In this document: positions 16,917 to 26,937 of the stretch, one piece after another
How the letters are laid out: every line of letters starts with the position of its first letter
Numbering within the stretch: the first letter of the stretch is position 1
Position numbers and translations under genes: made by a program
Notes under the pieces: model-generated
What the model was told of the DNA's origin: nothing
Databases searched by the model: none
The model's input: the letters and a program-made list of their open reading frames with translations, nothing else
Assembly (NCBI GenBank): GCA_024102815.1
Contig: JAGFJJ010000004.1
Location: 1 to 54,237 of the forward strand
Direction: 5' to 3'
Source of the DNA: Phycisphaerae bacterium
GTDB taxonomy: Bacteria; Planctomycetota; Phycisphaerae; UBA1845
DNA length: 54,237 nucleotides

Positions 16917-18049
16917 TGGATGGCTCCGACCGGATTGTGCTGGATCATCTGGACCGCATGACGGACTCAACCGGACTGCTCCAGCACGCCATCTACGCTG
17001 TCCCACGGCGCGAGAGTGGCTACACGACCGATGATAATTCTCGGGCGCTGCGGCTTTGCACTCGTCTGTGGTGCCGACGCCCAGAGGACCGCATGTTGAG
17101 TCGAGTGAACGCATACCTTAGCCTCTTGGAGTATGCTCGCCGTCCCGGCGGCGGATTTCATAATCTTCTCAGCTACCAACGCCATTGGCTGGATACGGAT
17201 GGCGACGGCGATTGCCAGGGTCAGGCCGTTCGCGCTCTGGCGGAACTGGTCGGGAGCAATCTGCCGGATGATCACCGCACGTTGGCCCGGGAGTTGATCG
17301 AGGCGGTTCTGCCTACGCTCGCGGGTTTGCGGAGTCTGCGTGCACAAGCATATGTAATCCTGGCCTGGGGGCATCTATTTGCGGGCGGGGCAGGCAATGT
17401 CGCATCGCTCGAATGCGTGGCCAGGTCCGCAGCTCAGCGGTTAATCGATTGCTTTCATCGTTCCCAACGACCGAACTGGCCGTGGTTCGAGTCCCGAATG
17501 ACTTATGCGAATGCCGTGCTGCCTCACGCCCTGTTCCTTGCGGCACAATGTTGGCCGAAGGAAGAGTTTCTCGATGTAGCAGTCACGTCGTTTGACTTCC
17601 TCGATCGCGAAACGACGAACGGGGATATCTTCTGGCCCGTGGGAAATGACGGCTGGTATCCGCATGGAGAAGAGAAGGCTCCATACGATCAACAGCCGGT
17701 GGAAGCCGGTACCATGGCCGATGCCGCGTTCGCCGCGTTCAGCATGCTCAGGGATGAAACATATCTGGACAGCTTCTGTCGGGCGCGAGATTGGTTTCAT
17801 GGCCGGAACAGCCGAGGTCAGCCGCTGGCTGACACCCGAACTGGCTCATGCCGTGACGGTTTGCAGCGTTCCGGCGTGAATCGGAACCAGGGGGCCGAAT
17901 CGACGCTCGCTTACTTGTGGACGGAAACACGCAACGCAGAAGTTCACGACTCGCTGCGTGAGACACCCGGTCCATCTGGAGAACGGGCCTCCTCGGAAGA
18001 GATTCATACAGAAGTCAATGTTACCCAAGGAAATAAGAATGCACTGTGA
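16913..18049 (+). CDS. Alpha/alpha-barrel glycosidase-like protein
   Basis: The frame encodes 378 residues. GTG 16913 and ATG 16916 both follow GGAGG; the gene overlaps the glycosyltransferase stop. Features are [63 protein letters not shown] and a C-terminal [10 protein letters not shown]. These fit an (alpha/alpha)6-barrel glycosidase-like module that elsewhere is often fused to or beside a GT4 enzyme and a GH130 phosphorylase. No export signal is visible, so a cytosolic role is likely. The substrate and whether it is catalytic are unknown. The end overlaps the GH130 start. Confidence 0.8.
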   Translation: MMDGSDRIVLDHLDRMTDSTGLLQHAIYAVPRRESGYTTDDNSRALRLCTRLWCRRPEDRMLSRVNAYLSLLEYARRPGGGFHNLLSYQRHWLDTDGDGDCQGQAVRALAELVGSNLPDDHRTLARELIEAVLPTLAGLRSLRAQAYVILAWGHLFAGGAGNVASLECVARSAAQRLIDCFHRSQRPNWPWFESRMTYANAVLPHALFLAAQCWPKEEFLDVAVTSFDFLDRETTNGDIFWPVGNDGWYPHGEEKAPYDQQPVEAGTMADAAFAAFSMLRDETYLDSFCRARDWFHGRNSRGQPLADTRTGSCRDGLQRSGVNRNQGAESTLAYLWTETRNAEVHDSLRETPGPSGERASSEEIHTEVNVTQGNKNAL

Positions 18050-19022
18050 ATCGAAAACGCCCAGTTTATACAAAGAGTTGTTTCATCGCCATCCCGGGAA
18101 TCCAATCCTCACAGCTCGCGATTGGCCCTACCCGGCCCACACGGTGTTTAACGCGGGCGCCTGTCAGATCGGCGATGAAACGATCCTGCTCGTGCGCGTT
18201 GAGGACCGCCGAGGCCACTCTCACTTGTCCGTCTGTCGGAGCAATGACGGAGTGTCGAACTGGCAAATCGACTCCAAACCAAGCTTCGCTGCGGATCCCA
18301 AGAGCTATTCGGAAGAGGCGTGGGGAGTGGAAGACCCCCGCCTGACTTGGGTTGAGGAACGCGATGAGTGGATCATCGCCTACACGGCCTACTCGCCGAG
18401 CGGACCGCTGGTGTGCTTGGCGCGAACGAAGGACTTCACCTCATTCTCCCGGCTCGGCCCGGTCATGCCACCGGAGGACAAAGATGCCGCCATCTTCCCC
18501 CGCCGCTTCGGGGATCGCTATGCGATGATTCATCGGCCGGTCTCCGCTGGCAGTTCGGGCGCGCACATGTGGCTTTCTTTCTCGGCCGACTTGATTCATT
18601 GGGGTGACCACCACATTCTCCTACACGCACGGTGTGGTGCATGGTGGGACGCCAACAAGATTGGTTTGAGTCCTCCTCCTTTGGAGACTCCGGAGGGCTG
18701 GCTGATCCTCTACCACGGGGTGCGCGCCACGGCCGGCGGATGTCTTTATCGGCTGGGACTGGCGTTGCTCGACCTTGAGGACCCCTGCCGCGTTCTTCGG
18801 CGCAGCGACGAGTGGATCTTTGCGCCCGAGGCGCCCTATGAACGCCACGGTGATGTGGGCGACGTGGTTTTTCCCTGTGGTTGGATTCGTGATATTAGCA
18901 GCGGTTCGATTCGTCTTTATTATGGAGGTGCCGATACGTGCGTGGCATTGGCCACGGCCAAGCTCTTCGACTTGCTTGACTATTTACGACAATGCCCCCG
19001 ACCCCAAAGCAGCGCGAGTTGA
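18039..19022 (+). CDS. GH130-family beta-mannoside phosphorylase-like enzyme
   Basis: The frame encodes 327 residues. ATG 18039 lies inside the end of the preceding gene with CCAAGG upstream; earlier in-frame starts would lie deep in that gene. It is a five-bladed propeller by family: HPGNPILTARDWP, FNAGACQI, LLVRVEDR, GVEDPRLTW (the family's catalytic-region acid), AAIFPRRFG and LYYGGADTCVALAT. GH130 enzymes reversibly phosphorolyse beta-mannosidic links. With the glycosyltransferase and barrel protein it suggests making or turning over a mannose-containing glycan, perhaps a compatible solute or storage polymer. That pathway is an inference. Confidence 0.88.
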   Translation: MHCESKTPSLYKELFHRHPGNPILTARDWPYPAHTVFNAGACQIGDETILLVRVEDRRGHSHLSVCRSNDGVSNWQIDSKPSFAADPKSYSEEAWGVEDPRLTWVEERDEWIIAYTAYSPSGPLVCLARTKDFTSFSRLGPVMPPEDKDAAIFPRRFGDRYAMIHRPVSAGSSGAHMWLSFSADLIHWGDHHILLHARCGAWWDANKIGLSPPPLETPEGWLILYHGVRATAGGCLYRLGLALLDLEDPCRVLRRSDEWIFAPEAPYERHGDVGDVVFPCGWIRDISSGSIRLYYGGADTCVALATAKLFDLLDYLRQCPRPQSSAS

Positions 19023-19241
19023 TCCTGCATCCAGATCGTGCTCAAGCGAGGTGAATCCGGCCGTGTACGAATCCGCGGACAGGCGGCGATTCGAGCAACT
19101 TGATGACCGAAACGTCACCGACGCCGGAGCTACGCAGCGCGAACGGTCCGTCATCGCCCTGGCTGAATAAACGGGATGTCCGAGGGTTGTTTGGTCCACA
19201 AGAAGATCCCAGTGCCCGGCTTTGTGCCCTTTGGTCGATCG

Positions 19242-19505
19242 CTAAAGCCAAGGACATGCGTCCATGTGTTCGCGGCGGCGCTCATTCAAAATGATCGGCT
19301 TCTATTCCGGCATGATGGCCCCGAGAATCAGTTCGCCCGGAAGCTCCTCGACTTCGTCCCACAGGAGATCGAGCCCGAGCATCTGCTCGGCGAAGTAATC
19401 GATGGGAATCGGTAAGCTTAACGGTTTGGCGCCGCAACCATCGACGAAGCGTATCAGCGTCTCGGGGAGCTTTCGAACGGAATCGCCGCGTGAGCGATTG
19501 CCCAT
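19242..19505 (-). pseudogene. ImmA/IrrE-type protein remnant with in-frame TAG
   Basis: The segment LPIPIDYFAEQMLGLDLLWDEVEELPGELILGAIMPE (here split for length: PIPIDYFAEQM, LLWDEVEELPG, ILGAIMPE) resembles the N-terminal part of ImmA/IrrE (DUF955) peptidases. A TAG at 19302-19304 interrupts it, and the same frame then continues KPIILNERRRE, which fits the family. The HExxH active site is absent and the frame ends at 19242. It is a decayed gene. The region between 19023 and 19241 holds nothing I can support. Confidence 0.55.
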
Positions 19506-19551
19506 CGCGCTGCAGGAGAGTCACGGCTCATTCGCTTGTACCGACCCTGCT

Positions 19552-19809
19552 TCAGTCGATGTGCGTGCGGTAGCCAAGTCCTTCGAGCACACGCTGAATC
19601 TCCACACGCGCATCCCAGGAATGGTAGCCCCAAGCCCGAGTGATTTCGTTGAAGGGCGGCCGAGCCAGCTCGTCCGAATCGCCAACCTCCAGTTCGGCAA
19701 TGACGGCTCGCCCTCGGGCCGTGAGATCAAGCTCTGCGACGGGTGTGTTGAGACCAGATCGCAACCGCCTCGTCTCTTCCAGGTGCGCACGGAGGGCCTC
19801 AAACGTCAG
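19552..19809 (-). CDS. Hypothetical small protein downstream of the helicase
   Basis: A coding-like frame of about 85 residues (LTFEALRAHLEETRRLRSG, DLTARGRAVIAELEV, ITRAWGYHSWDARVEIQ, VLEGLGYRTHID). It begins about 24 bases after the helicase stop on the same strand. No ATG is available: CTG 19809, or TTG 19764 for a shorter form, are the candidate starts, with no clear ribosome site. The composition is protein-like, but I recognise no family. Confidence 0.4.
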   Translation of the reverse strand: MTFEALRAHLEETRRLRSGLNTPVAELDLTARGRAVIAELEVGDSDELARPPFNEITRAWGYHSWDARVEIQRVLEGLGYRTHID

Positions 19810-19832
19810 TGAACAATTGCGCCGCCGCGGGA

Positions 19833-21089
19833 TCAGCCGTGGGCTGTTTGCGGTGCGGCCCTTTTTTGCGGTGACCGCTTGGGGCGTGGGCGGCGACGGC
19901 GGGGTTGGATGGCTTTGGGATTGGCCACGCGAATCAGTCTCGATCCGTCAATGCCGTTCCGAGGCAAATCAACCGCCCGCCGAAGCGGCTCACAGATCAG
20001 CCGCTCGATCGCCTGAAGGTCCCCGTGATCCTCCGATGTGCAGAACGACAACGCGATGCCAGCCGCTCCCGCCCGGCCCGCCCGGCCAATGCGATGCACG
20101 TACGTCTCAGGGGTAGGCGTCAGGTCGTAGTTGATGACCCGGGAGATGTTATCGACATCCAGACCACGGGCCGCGATGTCGGTTGCCACGAGCACCGGCG
20201 TCCGTCCAGCTCGGAATTCGGCCAGCGCACGCGTGCGCGCCCCCTGGCTCTTGTTGCCGTGCAACGCCGCGGCTGGCACACCGGTCCTGACGAGTTGCCT
20301 GACCACCTTGTCGGCCCCGTACTTGGTTCGCGTAAAGACCAGAGTTCGCGTGTCCCGCTTTTCCGCTAATAGGCGAAGCAACAGACCCGGCTTTTCAGGC
20401 TTCTCCACGTGATAAACCCAATGGGCCACCGATGGAGCGGGCGATGATTCGCGCTCTACCTGCAGCACAACTGCGTCTTGGAGAATGTCACCTGCGAGCT
20501 TGCGGATTGGGGGCGGCATGGTCGCCGAGAAGAGCAGCGTCTGGCGCTGACGAGGTATATGGGCGAGAATCCGGCGCAGGTCCGGCAGGAAGCCCATGTC
20601 GAGCATGCGGTCGGCTTCATCCAAAACAAGAATCTCGGTCTCCGCGACACTGGCCAGGCCTTGCCCCATGAGGTCAAGCAAACGCCCGGGCGTAGCGGTC
20701 AAAATGTCAACCCCGGCACGTATTGCGCGCGCTTGTGGACCCTGGTTCACTCCACCGAAAACTACGGCCCGCTGAACGCCGGCGTGCCGGCCGTAGACAC
20801 CAAAACTGTCGTGAATCTGCTGTGCCAGCTCGCGCGTCGGGCACAGCACCAGGACGCGGATGCGGCCCGGCGGCGCTGTCGTCCTTACTGCGCGCTCGCT
20901 CAATCGTTGGAGGATGGGCAATGCGTAAGCCGCCGTCTTGCCGGTGCCCGTCTGGGCACAGCCGAGTACGTCGCGGCCGGCAAGGATGGGCGGAATAGCG
21001 AGGGCCTGGATAGGCGTTGGATGTACGTAACGCGCAGTGCGCACGGCACGCAGGAGCGGCTCACCGAGCCGCAGATCTTCAAACTGCAT
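19833..21089 (-). CDS. rhlE: DEAD-box RNA helicase, RhlE-like
   Basis: The frame encodes 418 residues. All core motifs are present: Q motif (PTPIQALAIP), Walker A AQTGTGKT, PTRELAQQ, TPGRLLDL, DEAD box LDEADRMLDMGF, SAT, then VATDIAARGLDVDN and HRIGRAGRAG. A short basic tail (RRRRPRPKRSPQKR, about 395-410) follows, typical of RhlE-type helicases that load on structured RNA. It acts on RNA duplexes in ribosome assembly and mRNA turnover and is often cold-induced. Its partner genes in this island (three RRM proteins, CsrA) support an RNA-metabolism theme. The start ATG (MQFEDL) fits the family. Confidence 0.92.
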   Translation of the reverse strand: MQFEDLRLGEPLLRAVRTARYVHPTPIQALAIPPILAGRDVLGCAQTGTGKTAAYALPILQRLSERAVRTTAPPGRIRVLVLCPTRELAQQIHDSFGVYGRHAGVQRAVVFGGVNQGPQARAIRAGVDILTATPGRLLDLMGQGLASVAETEILVLDEADRMLDMGFLPDLRRILAHIPRQRQTLLFSATMPPPIRKLAGDILQDAVVLQVERESSPAPSVAHWVYHVEKPEKPGLLLRLLAEKRDTRTLVFTRTKYGADKVVRQLVRTGVPAAALHGNKSQGARTRALAEFRAGRTPVLVATDIAARGLDVDNISRVINYDLTPTPETYVHRIGRAGRAGAAGIALSFCTSEDHGDLQAIERLICEPLRRAVDLPRNGIDGSRLIRVANPKAIQPRRRRPRPKRSPQKRAAPQTAHG

Positions 21090-21389
21090 TAGCTGATACT
21101 CTCAAGAACCCCAAGCGAAGATGTGTCGAACGCGCGTCGCGTCTACTGAAGCCACCGATGCCTGGCTGTGCTCCGATGGCTGCTTTTCCACGGGAAGCGA
21201 GTAGAGTATAAGGCCCGGATTCTGCGTTGTCAATCGGGCGCAGGAATAGGAACAGATTCGGCTCGGTGGTATCGGCATCACTATAAATTTCGCACGGGAT
21301 TATCAGGCCATTCGTCTCCACGGCCCCAAGAGCACGCCCGAGCCGGTCATGCTGCGCCAAGACCATGCGGGTCTGAGCCATTCGGTGGA

Positions 21390-21491
21390 TCATTTCTTGC
21401 GCCTGGAAATGTAGACGAGCGCGAGGATACCTGCCATTGCGGTGCACAAAGTCACCGCAACTATCGTTTCGGATATTTCCGCAATCATCAT
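21390..21491 (-). CDS. 33-residue single-span membrane peptide
   Basis: The reading MMIAEISETIVAVTLCTAM then AGILALVYISRRKK runs from ATG 21491 (a second ATG is at 21488) to TGA at 21390-21392. GAGGAGGAACG is a strong ribosome site directly upstream. The sequence is a single hydrophobic helix of about 20 residues with a positively charged C-terminal end, so it should be an inner-membrane protein with the basic end in the cytosol. No family is recognised. It lies between the DUF502 gene and the helicase on the same strand. Confidence 0.6.
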   Translation of the reverse strand: MMIAEISETIVAVTLCTAMAGILALVYISRRKK

Positions 21492-21584
21492 TCGTTCCTC
21501 CTCATGCTCGCAAGTACCCGGGCGGCGTCATTCGCATTCGTTTGAGCTAGCCCGTTGAATTGTAATACGGTAGCGTCCTGAGTC

Positions 21585-22382
21585 TCACCTCTTCGCAAGG
21601 CCTGGCGCCGTACCGTCCAACACCGTGGCCGGAGTCCGACTCACCGGGTAGACACGGTCGAATGGGATCTTGGCCGGACAGAGTATACCGCCCGACATTA
21701 ACACTTTAACCGCTTCTTCCACCGTCCAGCCCGTTTCCGATACTTCCTCAAGTGGGAGGATCTGCATATACCCGGTCGTGGGATTGGGTGTGGTGGAGAT
21801 AAATACCGTAGCCATCTTCCGTCCGGTGTCCGTGTCCTCGGCCACCGACGTGAGGAATCCGATACATTTCATTCCCGGTCGAGGGAACTCAACCAGCACG
21901 ACCTTCTGGAACTGCATTGAGTCGCTTCCGCCGGCCAACGCACCAATGATGCGCTTCGTTGATCCGTAGACCGTCTTGACCAGAGGCAGACTTTCAAACA
22001 GACGTTCAAGAAGCAGAACAATGCGCCGACCCAGCACGTTTGCGGTTAGCAGACCCAGCAGGTACAACGAGAAAAGTGTCAGCAGAACTGCGACCACCGG
22101 CACAGCCCAATCCACATAGGTGGGTAGGTCTTCCGCCTGACTCCCCATCGATCGGGCGACCCATTGGATGCCGTGCTCGATGATCGGCTGAGTGGCCGAC
22201 CGCATCGTATCAAATATGAACTTGATGACGATCCATGTCACCCACAGGGGAATGACGGTGGCCAAACCCGCAAAAATGCGAGTACGGAGCAGAGCGCGCA
22301 TCGCCGTCCATAGCCGGCGATGCTGCGAACCGCGCTCAGGCGCAGTGGGCGGTGTTTGCCGAGAATCGTCTGTCAAGACCAT
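21585..22382 (-). CDS. DUF502 membrane protein
   Basis: The frame encodes 265 residues. Two membrane spans (about 37-60, IFAGLATVIPLWVTWIVIKF; about 92-116, AVPVVAVLLTLFSLYLLGLL) frame an extracytosolic or amphipathic piece. The family core follows: LPLVKTVYGSTKRI, FQKVVLVEFPRPGM, IGFLTS, ATVFISTTPNPTTGYM and VEEAVKVLMSGG. DUF502 proteins are widespread and uncharacterised. It is the last clear gene of a long minus-strand run that includes FloA, radical SAM enzymes and a desaturase, pointing to membrane or lipid biology. The N-terminal 30 residues are hydrophilic, and the start is the first ATG. Confidence 0.88.
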   Translation of the reverse strand: MVLTDDSRQTPPTAPERGSQHRRLWTAMRALLRTRIFAGLATVIPLWVTWIVIKFIFDTMRSATQPIIEHGIQWVARSMGSQAEDLPTYVDWAVPVVAVLLTLFSLYLLGLLTANVLGRRIVLLLERLFESLPLVKTVYGSTKRIIGALAGGSDSMQFQKVVLVEFPRPGMKCIGFLTSVAEDTDTGRKMATVFISTTPNPTTGYMQILPLEEVSETGWTVEEAVKVLMSGGILCPAKIPFDRVYPVSRTPATVLDGTAPGLAKR

Positions 22383-22570
22383 CGCGGCCTTCCCTTCAAG
22401 AATTCTGGAGCTGAGACAGCCACTTCATCCAGGGATTGGGAATCACGCCCTCCTCGAGGAGTCTCCTGAAGCTCCTACTGTGGCATTTGGATCGGTGTCA
22501 TCCCGGCCGACAAGTCTGACCGGATGTTCAGCGCTTCGACCTCGGATCACGTAGCCCTGCCTGGGAACCG

Positions 22571-23650
22571 TCATTTCTCGACGGTTCCACTTTCGTTACG
22601 CTCGTTCGAAGCTTGTTCACTATCGATCTCGCGCATTTCCATGCGGATACGATTCAGGCCAGCGTCTATGCCATCTAGGAATCGATCGATCTGGCCTTTC
22701 GCTCCCAGGGGTGGAACGGACCATTCTGCCAACAGATCAGCCAGCTCCAAGACGATGCCCGTGAACCACTCCCCATCGCAGGCGCGAATCTTCTGGATCG
22801 CCCGAAGGTATCCGATCTCCGCTTCGCGAAATTCCTCGGCGGTATCCGGAACCGCACATGCCACTCGATGAAACTCACGGACCGCGGCAGCGTGGGTTCT
22901 GACCTCAGCGGTAATGGCCCGTTCGCGCTCGAGCAGCTTCTTCGTCGTAAGCTGGTATTGCAGGCGTTCGTCAGCAGCATTGATGACGTCGCGACGAATA
23001 TCTTCCAACCCGGGCTCGTCGAGTAGACCCGGGTGGGCGGCATGAATTGCCGCGAGTCGGCGCATCGTGCGCGCCAGGTCCCGTTCATTCCCTTTGCGGG
23101 ATGCCACGACCGCCCGCTCTGCCAGCGCCACGATTTCGTCCGCAAGCTGCCTGATGTGGAGCTGGAGCCTCTCGACACGTTGCGCGTATTCCTCGATAAC
23201 GGGGGCTGGAATCACCTCCGGGCTTCGTTGTTGGAGGGCTCGCATCTTGGCGAAGGTAATCCGGGTCTCTTTTTCGTTGCCACGCTCCAGTGATGTAGAG
23301 AGAGTTAGAACCAGCCGGTTGAAATTCACTAGATCCGGCTCAGGCGTCGTCCTGGGAACCGTCTCTGGCAGACTCGGCGTCCGATCTTGTCGGGGCTCTG
23401 ATGGTGTCGGCGCGGCCCCTTGATCCTGAGATTCCTGCTCGAGTTCGGCTCGGCGTTTCTGTAGTTCGGCCTGGATCATGCTCTGAAGCGTCGGGTCATC
23501 GTGGACGTCCGTATCAGCCAGCGCACGTACGCCGACCTGTTCCAGCGAAGCAGAATCCCGAGCCTCGCGCCGAATCGCATTGCTCCAACGTTGGAAGACG
23601 ACGTCGCGCTGCTTTGTGTTCATGCTCGCCTCCTGTTCATTCTCCGACAT
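22571..23650 (-). CDS. Hypothetical coiled-coil protein
   Basis: The frame encodes 359 residues. A Glu/Gln-rich start (MSENEQEASMNTKQRDVVFQ) and a Pro-rich linker (about 85-120) lead into a long helical region with VERLQLHIRQLADEIVALA, KGNERDLARTMRRLAAIHA, ERERAITAEVRTHAAAVREF and a final LADLLAEWSVPPL. I do not recognise the family. No signal peptide or membrane span is visible. It lies 93 bases downstream of floA on the same strand, so a role in a flotillin-linked complex is possible but unproven. Confidence 0.65.
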   Translation of the reverse strand: MSENEQEASMNTKQRDVVFQRWSNAIRREARDSASLEQVGVRALADTDVHDDPTLQSMIQAELQKRRAELEQESQDQGAAPTPSEPRQDRTPSLPETVPRTTPEPDLVNFNRLVLTLSTSLERGNEKETRITFAKMRALQQRSPEVIPAPVIEEYAQRVERLQLHIRQLADEIVALAERAVVASRKGNERDLARTMRRLAAIHAAHPGLLDEPGLEDIRRDVINAADERLQYQLTTKKLLERERAITAEVRTHAAAVREFHRVACAVPDTAEEFREAEIGYLRAIQKIRACDGEWFTGIVLELADLLAEWSVPPLGAKGQIDRFLDGIDAGLNRIRMEMREIDSEQASNERNESGTVEK

Positions 23651-23743
23651 CGGCGAGAGTCAGGGATCGGATCCCCCACGCGGTTGTCAATCGCACCGCC
23701 ACTTGGCGTAACCACAGCGAAAACGCCGACAGTGATGCGAACA

Positions 23744-24709
23744 TCAGTTGCCCATTATGCCGAGATTTCCTGAACGGAAGGCTTCGGACAAGGCCCAGGG
23801 CACTTCGGCTTCGGCGAGGACAATCTTTGCACGGTTCTCTTCGACCTTGGCCGTGTTCTCTGCCACCTTGGCAAACGCCATGGCGCGGCGCTTTTCGGCT
23901 TCGGCCTGGAAGCGGCGCATGTCGGCTTCGGCTTGGTCGACCTGGAGTTTGGCCCCGATATTCTCGCCGACATCCACGTCAGCGATGTCAATCGACAGAA
24001 TCTCGTACGCCGTTCCTGAGTCGAGCCCCTTGCTTAGGACGGCCTTGCTGATTCGATTGGGGTTCTCAAGCACGGCCTTGTAGGTACCGGAGGATCCAAT
24101 CGCGCTGACGATGCCCTCGCCGACGCGGGCGATGATCGTTTCCTCCGTGGCGCCGCCGATAAGCTGGTTGAGGTTTGTGCGGACCGTAACGCGAGCCTTG
24201 GCCTTGAGTTGGATTCCGTCCATCGCCACAGCGTCTATGGATTGTCTTCCCCGCCCCGGATTAGGGACGTCAATCACCTTCGGATTCACACTGGTGTTGA
24301 TGGCGTCCTTTATATCCCGACCGGCCAAATCGATAGCGCACGCCTTGTTCCAGTCCAAGGCCAGAACAGCCCGGTTGGCGGCAATCATGGCACGGGTGAC
24401 GTTGCTTAAGCGTCCGCCAGCAAGGTAGTGGCTTTCCAGGTCGTTAACCGACACGTCGTCGATGCCCGATTTGACGAGCTGAATCTTGGCGAACACGACG
24501 GCGGTCATCTCGACTTTGCGCAGATGCATGCCGATCAGGTCGGTCATTCTCACGCCGGCGTTGCTCATATAGGCCTGCAGCCACAGGCGGAAGAACTGCG
24601 CGACAACGACAAAGACGGCCAGAATGATCACGCCGCCAATGCCGGCGAAAATCCACCAACCGGGCCAAATCGAAGACTGGGCCAAACCGATTCTAATGTG
24701 CAAGCTCAT
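23744..24709 (-). CDS. floA: Flotillin-like protein FloA
   Basis: The frame encodes 321 residues, typical for FloA. ATG 24709 is chosen because the family begins with a short N-terminus before a single span (about 14-38, [20 protein letters not shown]). Further markers are [40 protein letters not shown], a [11 protein letters not shown] segment of the SPFH core and a C-terminal [16 protein letters not shown] helical tail. FloA oligomerises at the membrane and organises signalling and lipid microdomains. It overlaps the upstream radical SAM gene by 17 bases, so the two are translationally linked. Confidence 0.9.
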   Translation of the reverse strand: MSLHIRIGLAQSSIWPGWWIFAGIGGVIILAVFVVVAQFFRLWLQAYMSNAGVRMTDLIGMHLRKVEMTAVVFAKIQLVKSGIDDVSVNDLESHYLAGGRLSNVTRAMIAANRAVLALDWNKACAIDLAGRDIKDAINTSVNPKVIDVPNPGRGRQSIDAVAMDGIQLKAKARVTVRTNLNQLIGGATEETIIARVGEGIVSAIGSSGTYKAVLENPNRISKAVLSKGLDSGTAYEILSIDIADVDVGENIGAKLQVDQAEADMRRFQAEAEKRRAMAFAKVAENTAKVEENRAKIVLAEAEVPWALSEAFRSGNLGIMGN

Positions 24710-26222
24710 GACCCACTTTCTCACGCGTGTGCGCATGCGACCATAGCGGTGGTGGCTTGCCGCACTGCACCTGTGTGTCCTTCCGATTCTCCTTATCCCG
24801 GCATTGCTCGAAAGCATCAGTGTGAGCAGCTTGGTTGACCCGATGGCCGCCTTGCAGCAGACCCTGAGATGCCATGAAGGCAATCTGACTCCCAGGACTC
24901 AAATTGAGGTTGCTTCGATAGGAAAGATTGGCGACTAGTGCGATCAGAGGGCTCCGCCAGTGGCGCACGCAGCGCCACGCCCGGCGCAAGATGCGTCCTA
25001 CGGAATAGAACGTCCCGTCGCAGACTTCCATCTCCTTCACGATTTCAAGACACGAGAGATGCTGGTAACGACCAACGGGAAACGTCAGCGTGTAATACTT
25101 CCAGTCCTCCGGAAAGCTATTTGCGACAAGACGGCGCTGTGATTCCATTTCGTCCCACAGCCGCGTGCCGGGCAGGGGTGTCAGAAACAGCGTGTTTAGC
25201 GTGTCTACGCCATAGCCCATGGCCGCGCCTGCAATTCGTCTGCCGATCCCCGGCTCATCCGTGTCCAAGCCCATGATGAATGAGCCGGCCACCAGGATTT
25301 TGTGGCGCTGGATTCGACGAACGGAGGCGGCAAAATCGCGGCCGTTCGTAATGTTGAACTTCTTTCCGACCTCCTTCAGTCCTTCCGCAGTCGGGGATTC
25401 AAAGCCGATGAATACGCCGACACAGCCGGCTTTGGCGGCCAACGTCAGCAATTCCTCGTCGTCAGCCATATTGATCGTCACCTGGGCGATCCAGCGCTTA
25501 CGAAGTCTCGCGCGAATCATCGCATTGAATAGGTCCTTTGCACGGGCAACATGGCGGTGGCTCGTGCCGATCAGATTGTCGTCTACGACAAGAACCAGAT
25601 TCTCCGGAATCCCGCCGAATTCCCGAACCACTTCATCGATAGGCCGCTGCCGATAGCGAAATCCATTGAAAGCCGTCACGCTGCAGAAACTGCAATTCAG
25701 CGGACATCCCCGCGTCGTCTGAATGGCCCCGAACGCATAATCGCCGGACAACAGGTCGTTCCGGGCCGGCGGGATCCGGTTCATATCTGCATGGGAACCC
25801 TCGTATTGGCGCTGCAAGGCACTGCGCTGTGCGTCGGCCAGTACCCGGCTCCACACGTGCTCTGCCTCGCCTGTTACCACAGAGTCTACGCGCTCTGTGG
25901 CTTCCTGGGTCCGCATCGTGGCATGAATGCCGCCCATTACGACTGGCACATCGCGGCTGCGGAAGTCAGCCGCCACTTCGTACGCACGGTTCGCCTGGGA
26001 CGTGAATGCGGTGACTCCCACGAGGTCCGGTCGCGGCAATTTTGCGTAGTCGGGCACGCGCACATTCTCGTCGATGATGGTAATGTCCCATTCCGGCGGG
26101 GTCAGCGCCGCCAGAGTGGCGAGCCCCAGCGGCTTCCACACGCGGTAACGGTTCCAGCGACTCTCTTTCACGCGCGTCAGGCACACCAAGGGGTTGCGTG
26201 GATTGATCAGATAGAGGCGCAT
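24693..26222 (-). CDS. B12-binding radical SAM enzyme, copy 1
   Basis: The frame encodes 509 residues. A cobalamin-binding N-terminal half ([36 protein letters not shown]) is followed by a radical SAM core with the CxxxCxxC cluster in [12 protein letters not shown] and the glycine-rich region [12 protein letters not shown]. The C-terminal part (from about 390) has a helical DUF4070-like stretch found in lipid- and hopanoid-modifying members. Such enzymes methylate or rearrange unreactive carbons. AAGGA precedes ATG 26222. The position between a desaturase and FloA suggests a membrane-lipid substrate, but this is inferred. It overlaps floA at its end. Confidence 0.9.
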   Translation of the reverse strand: MRLYLINPRNPLVCLTRVKESRWNRYRVWKPLGLATLAALTPPEWDITIIDENVRVPDYAKLPRPDLVGVTAFTSQANRAYEVAADFRSRDVPVVMGGIHATMRTQEATERVDSVVTGEAEHVWSRVLADAQRSALQRQYEGSHADMNRIPPARNDLLSGDYAFGAIQTTRGCPLNCSFCSVTAFNGFRYRQRPIDEVVREFGGIPENLVLVVDDNLIGTSHRHVARAKDLFNAMIRARLRKRWIAQVTINMADDEELLTLAAKAGCVGVFIGFESPTAEGLKEVGKKFNITNGRDFAASVRRIQRHKILVAGSFIMGLDTDEPGIGRRIAGAAMGYGVDTLNTLFLTPLPGTRLWDEMESQRRLVANSFPEDWKYYTLTFPVGRYQHLSCLEIVKEMEVCDGTFYSVGRILRRAWRCVRHWRSPLIALVANLSYRSNLNLSPGSQIAFMASQGLLQGGHRVNQAAHTDAFEQCRDKENRKDTQVQCGKPPPLWSHAHTREKVGHELAH

Positions 26223-26448
26223 GCCTGCATTCCTTTAACATACCGCGGACTTCATTCGACGTACGGCAATTCGCCCACGAGAGCTGTCTTATTGCCCCGC
26301 AAAGGCTTGAGGGCAGCCCAAGATAGGCCATCGACCGTCTCCGAACATGCATCTCCGATCCGATCGTGGTTTTCGCCGGTCCGGGCGTAGGGTCGGACAG
26401 TGGCCTTATGCATGCCAACGCCTCGGACGAGTGTTCCCTTCCACACTC

Positions 26449-26937
26449 TCATCCGGATCCACCTACTTCTTGGGCAAAGGAATGCTGGAGCAAAGCCATC
26501 TCCTTTTGTCCATGTTCCTTCAGTTTGATAAGATAGTCCTCCAGTTCTGCGCACACGCATGCGAATGCTGTCTCTTCGTCTGGAGAGACATATTCAAGTC
26601 TTAGAATAATCGCCTCAAAACTCTCCTGAAGCTCTCTGCGATTGGCCCGCAGCGTGCTTACCTCGCTGGCCAGGCGTGGAGCCGCCTCTATGATCGACTT
26701 CATGTACCCTCCATGGTCGGCAAGAACTCGTGTGCGCGTGAGGTGGCGCTCAAAGGACCTCGCGGCAAAGCGCAGTGTTGAGAGTTTGTGGTTGTTACCT
26801 CGATCGCGCGTCATCCACTGGAGCGCGGTCCTGAGCGATTGCTCAACGCCCAGCAGGATCGCCAGCTCGGTTTCGAGCTGTCGCGCAATCTCATTCGCAT
26901 CGTTGGTGTCGGGGTCCATGGACTTGTCGTCTGTCAT
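26449..26937 (-). CDS. Hypothetical helical protein
   Basis: The frame encodes 162 residues with a GGAGATC site directly before ATG 26937. It is acidic at the N-terminus (MTDDKSMDPDTNDA) and then all helical, with TALQWMTRDRGNNHKL, RFAARSFERHLTRTRVLADH and a C-terminal ELEDYLIKLKEHGQKEMALL. Several His residues lie on helices, somewhat like hemerythrin or other four-helix proteins, but I cannot assign it. A truncated relative of its C-terminus exists at 15460-15581. It sits between the desaturase and the radical SAM gene on the same strand. Confidence 0.65.
   Translation of the reverse strand: MTDDKSMDPDTNDANEIARQLETELAILLGVEQSLRTALQWMTRDRGNNHKLSTLRFAARSFERHLTRTRVLADHGGYMKSIIEAAPRLASEVSTLRANRRELQESFEAIILRLEYVSPDEETAFACVCAELEDYLIKLKEHGQKEMALLQHSFAQEVGGSG

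Noticed and set aside
1860..19424. 16-base identity TCGGTAAGCTTAACGG at 1860-1875 and 19409-19424, matching an integron-like RYYYAAC core
   Set aside because: The match is short and palindromic around AAGCTT, one copy lies inside the ImmA-like remnant, and no attC fold or integron integrase is visible. Chance is the simpler reading.
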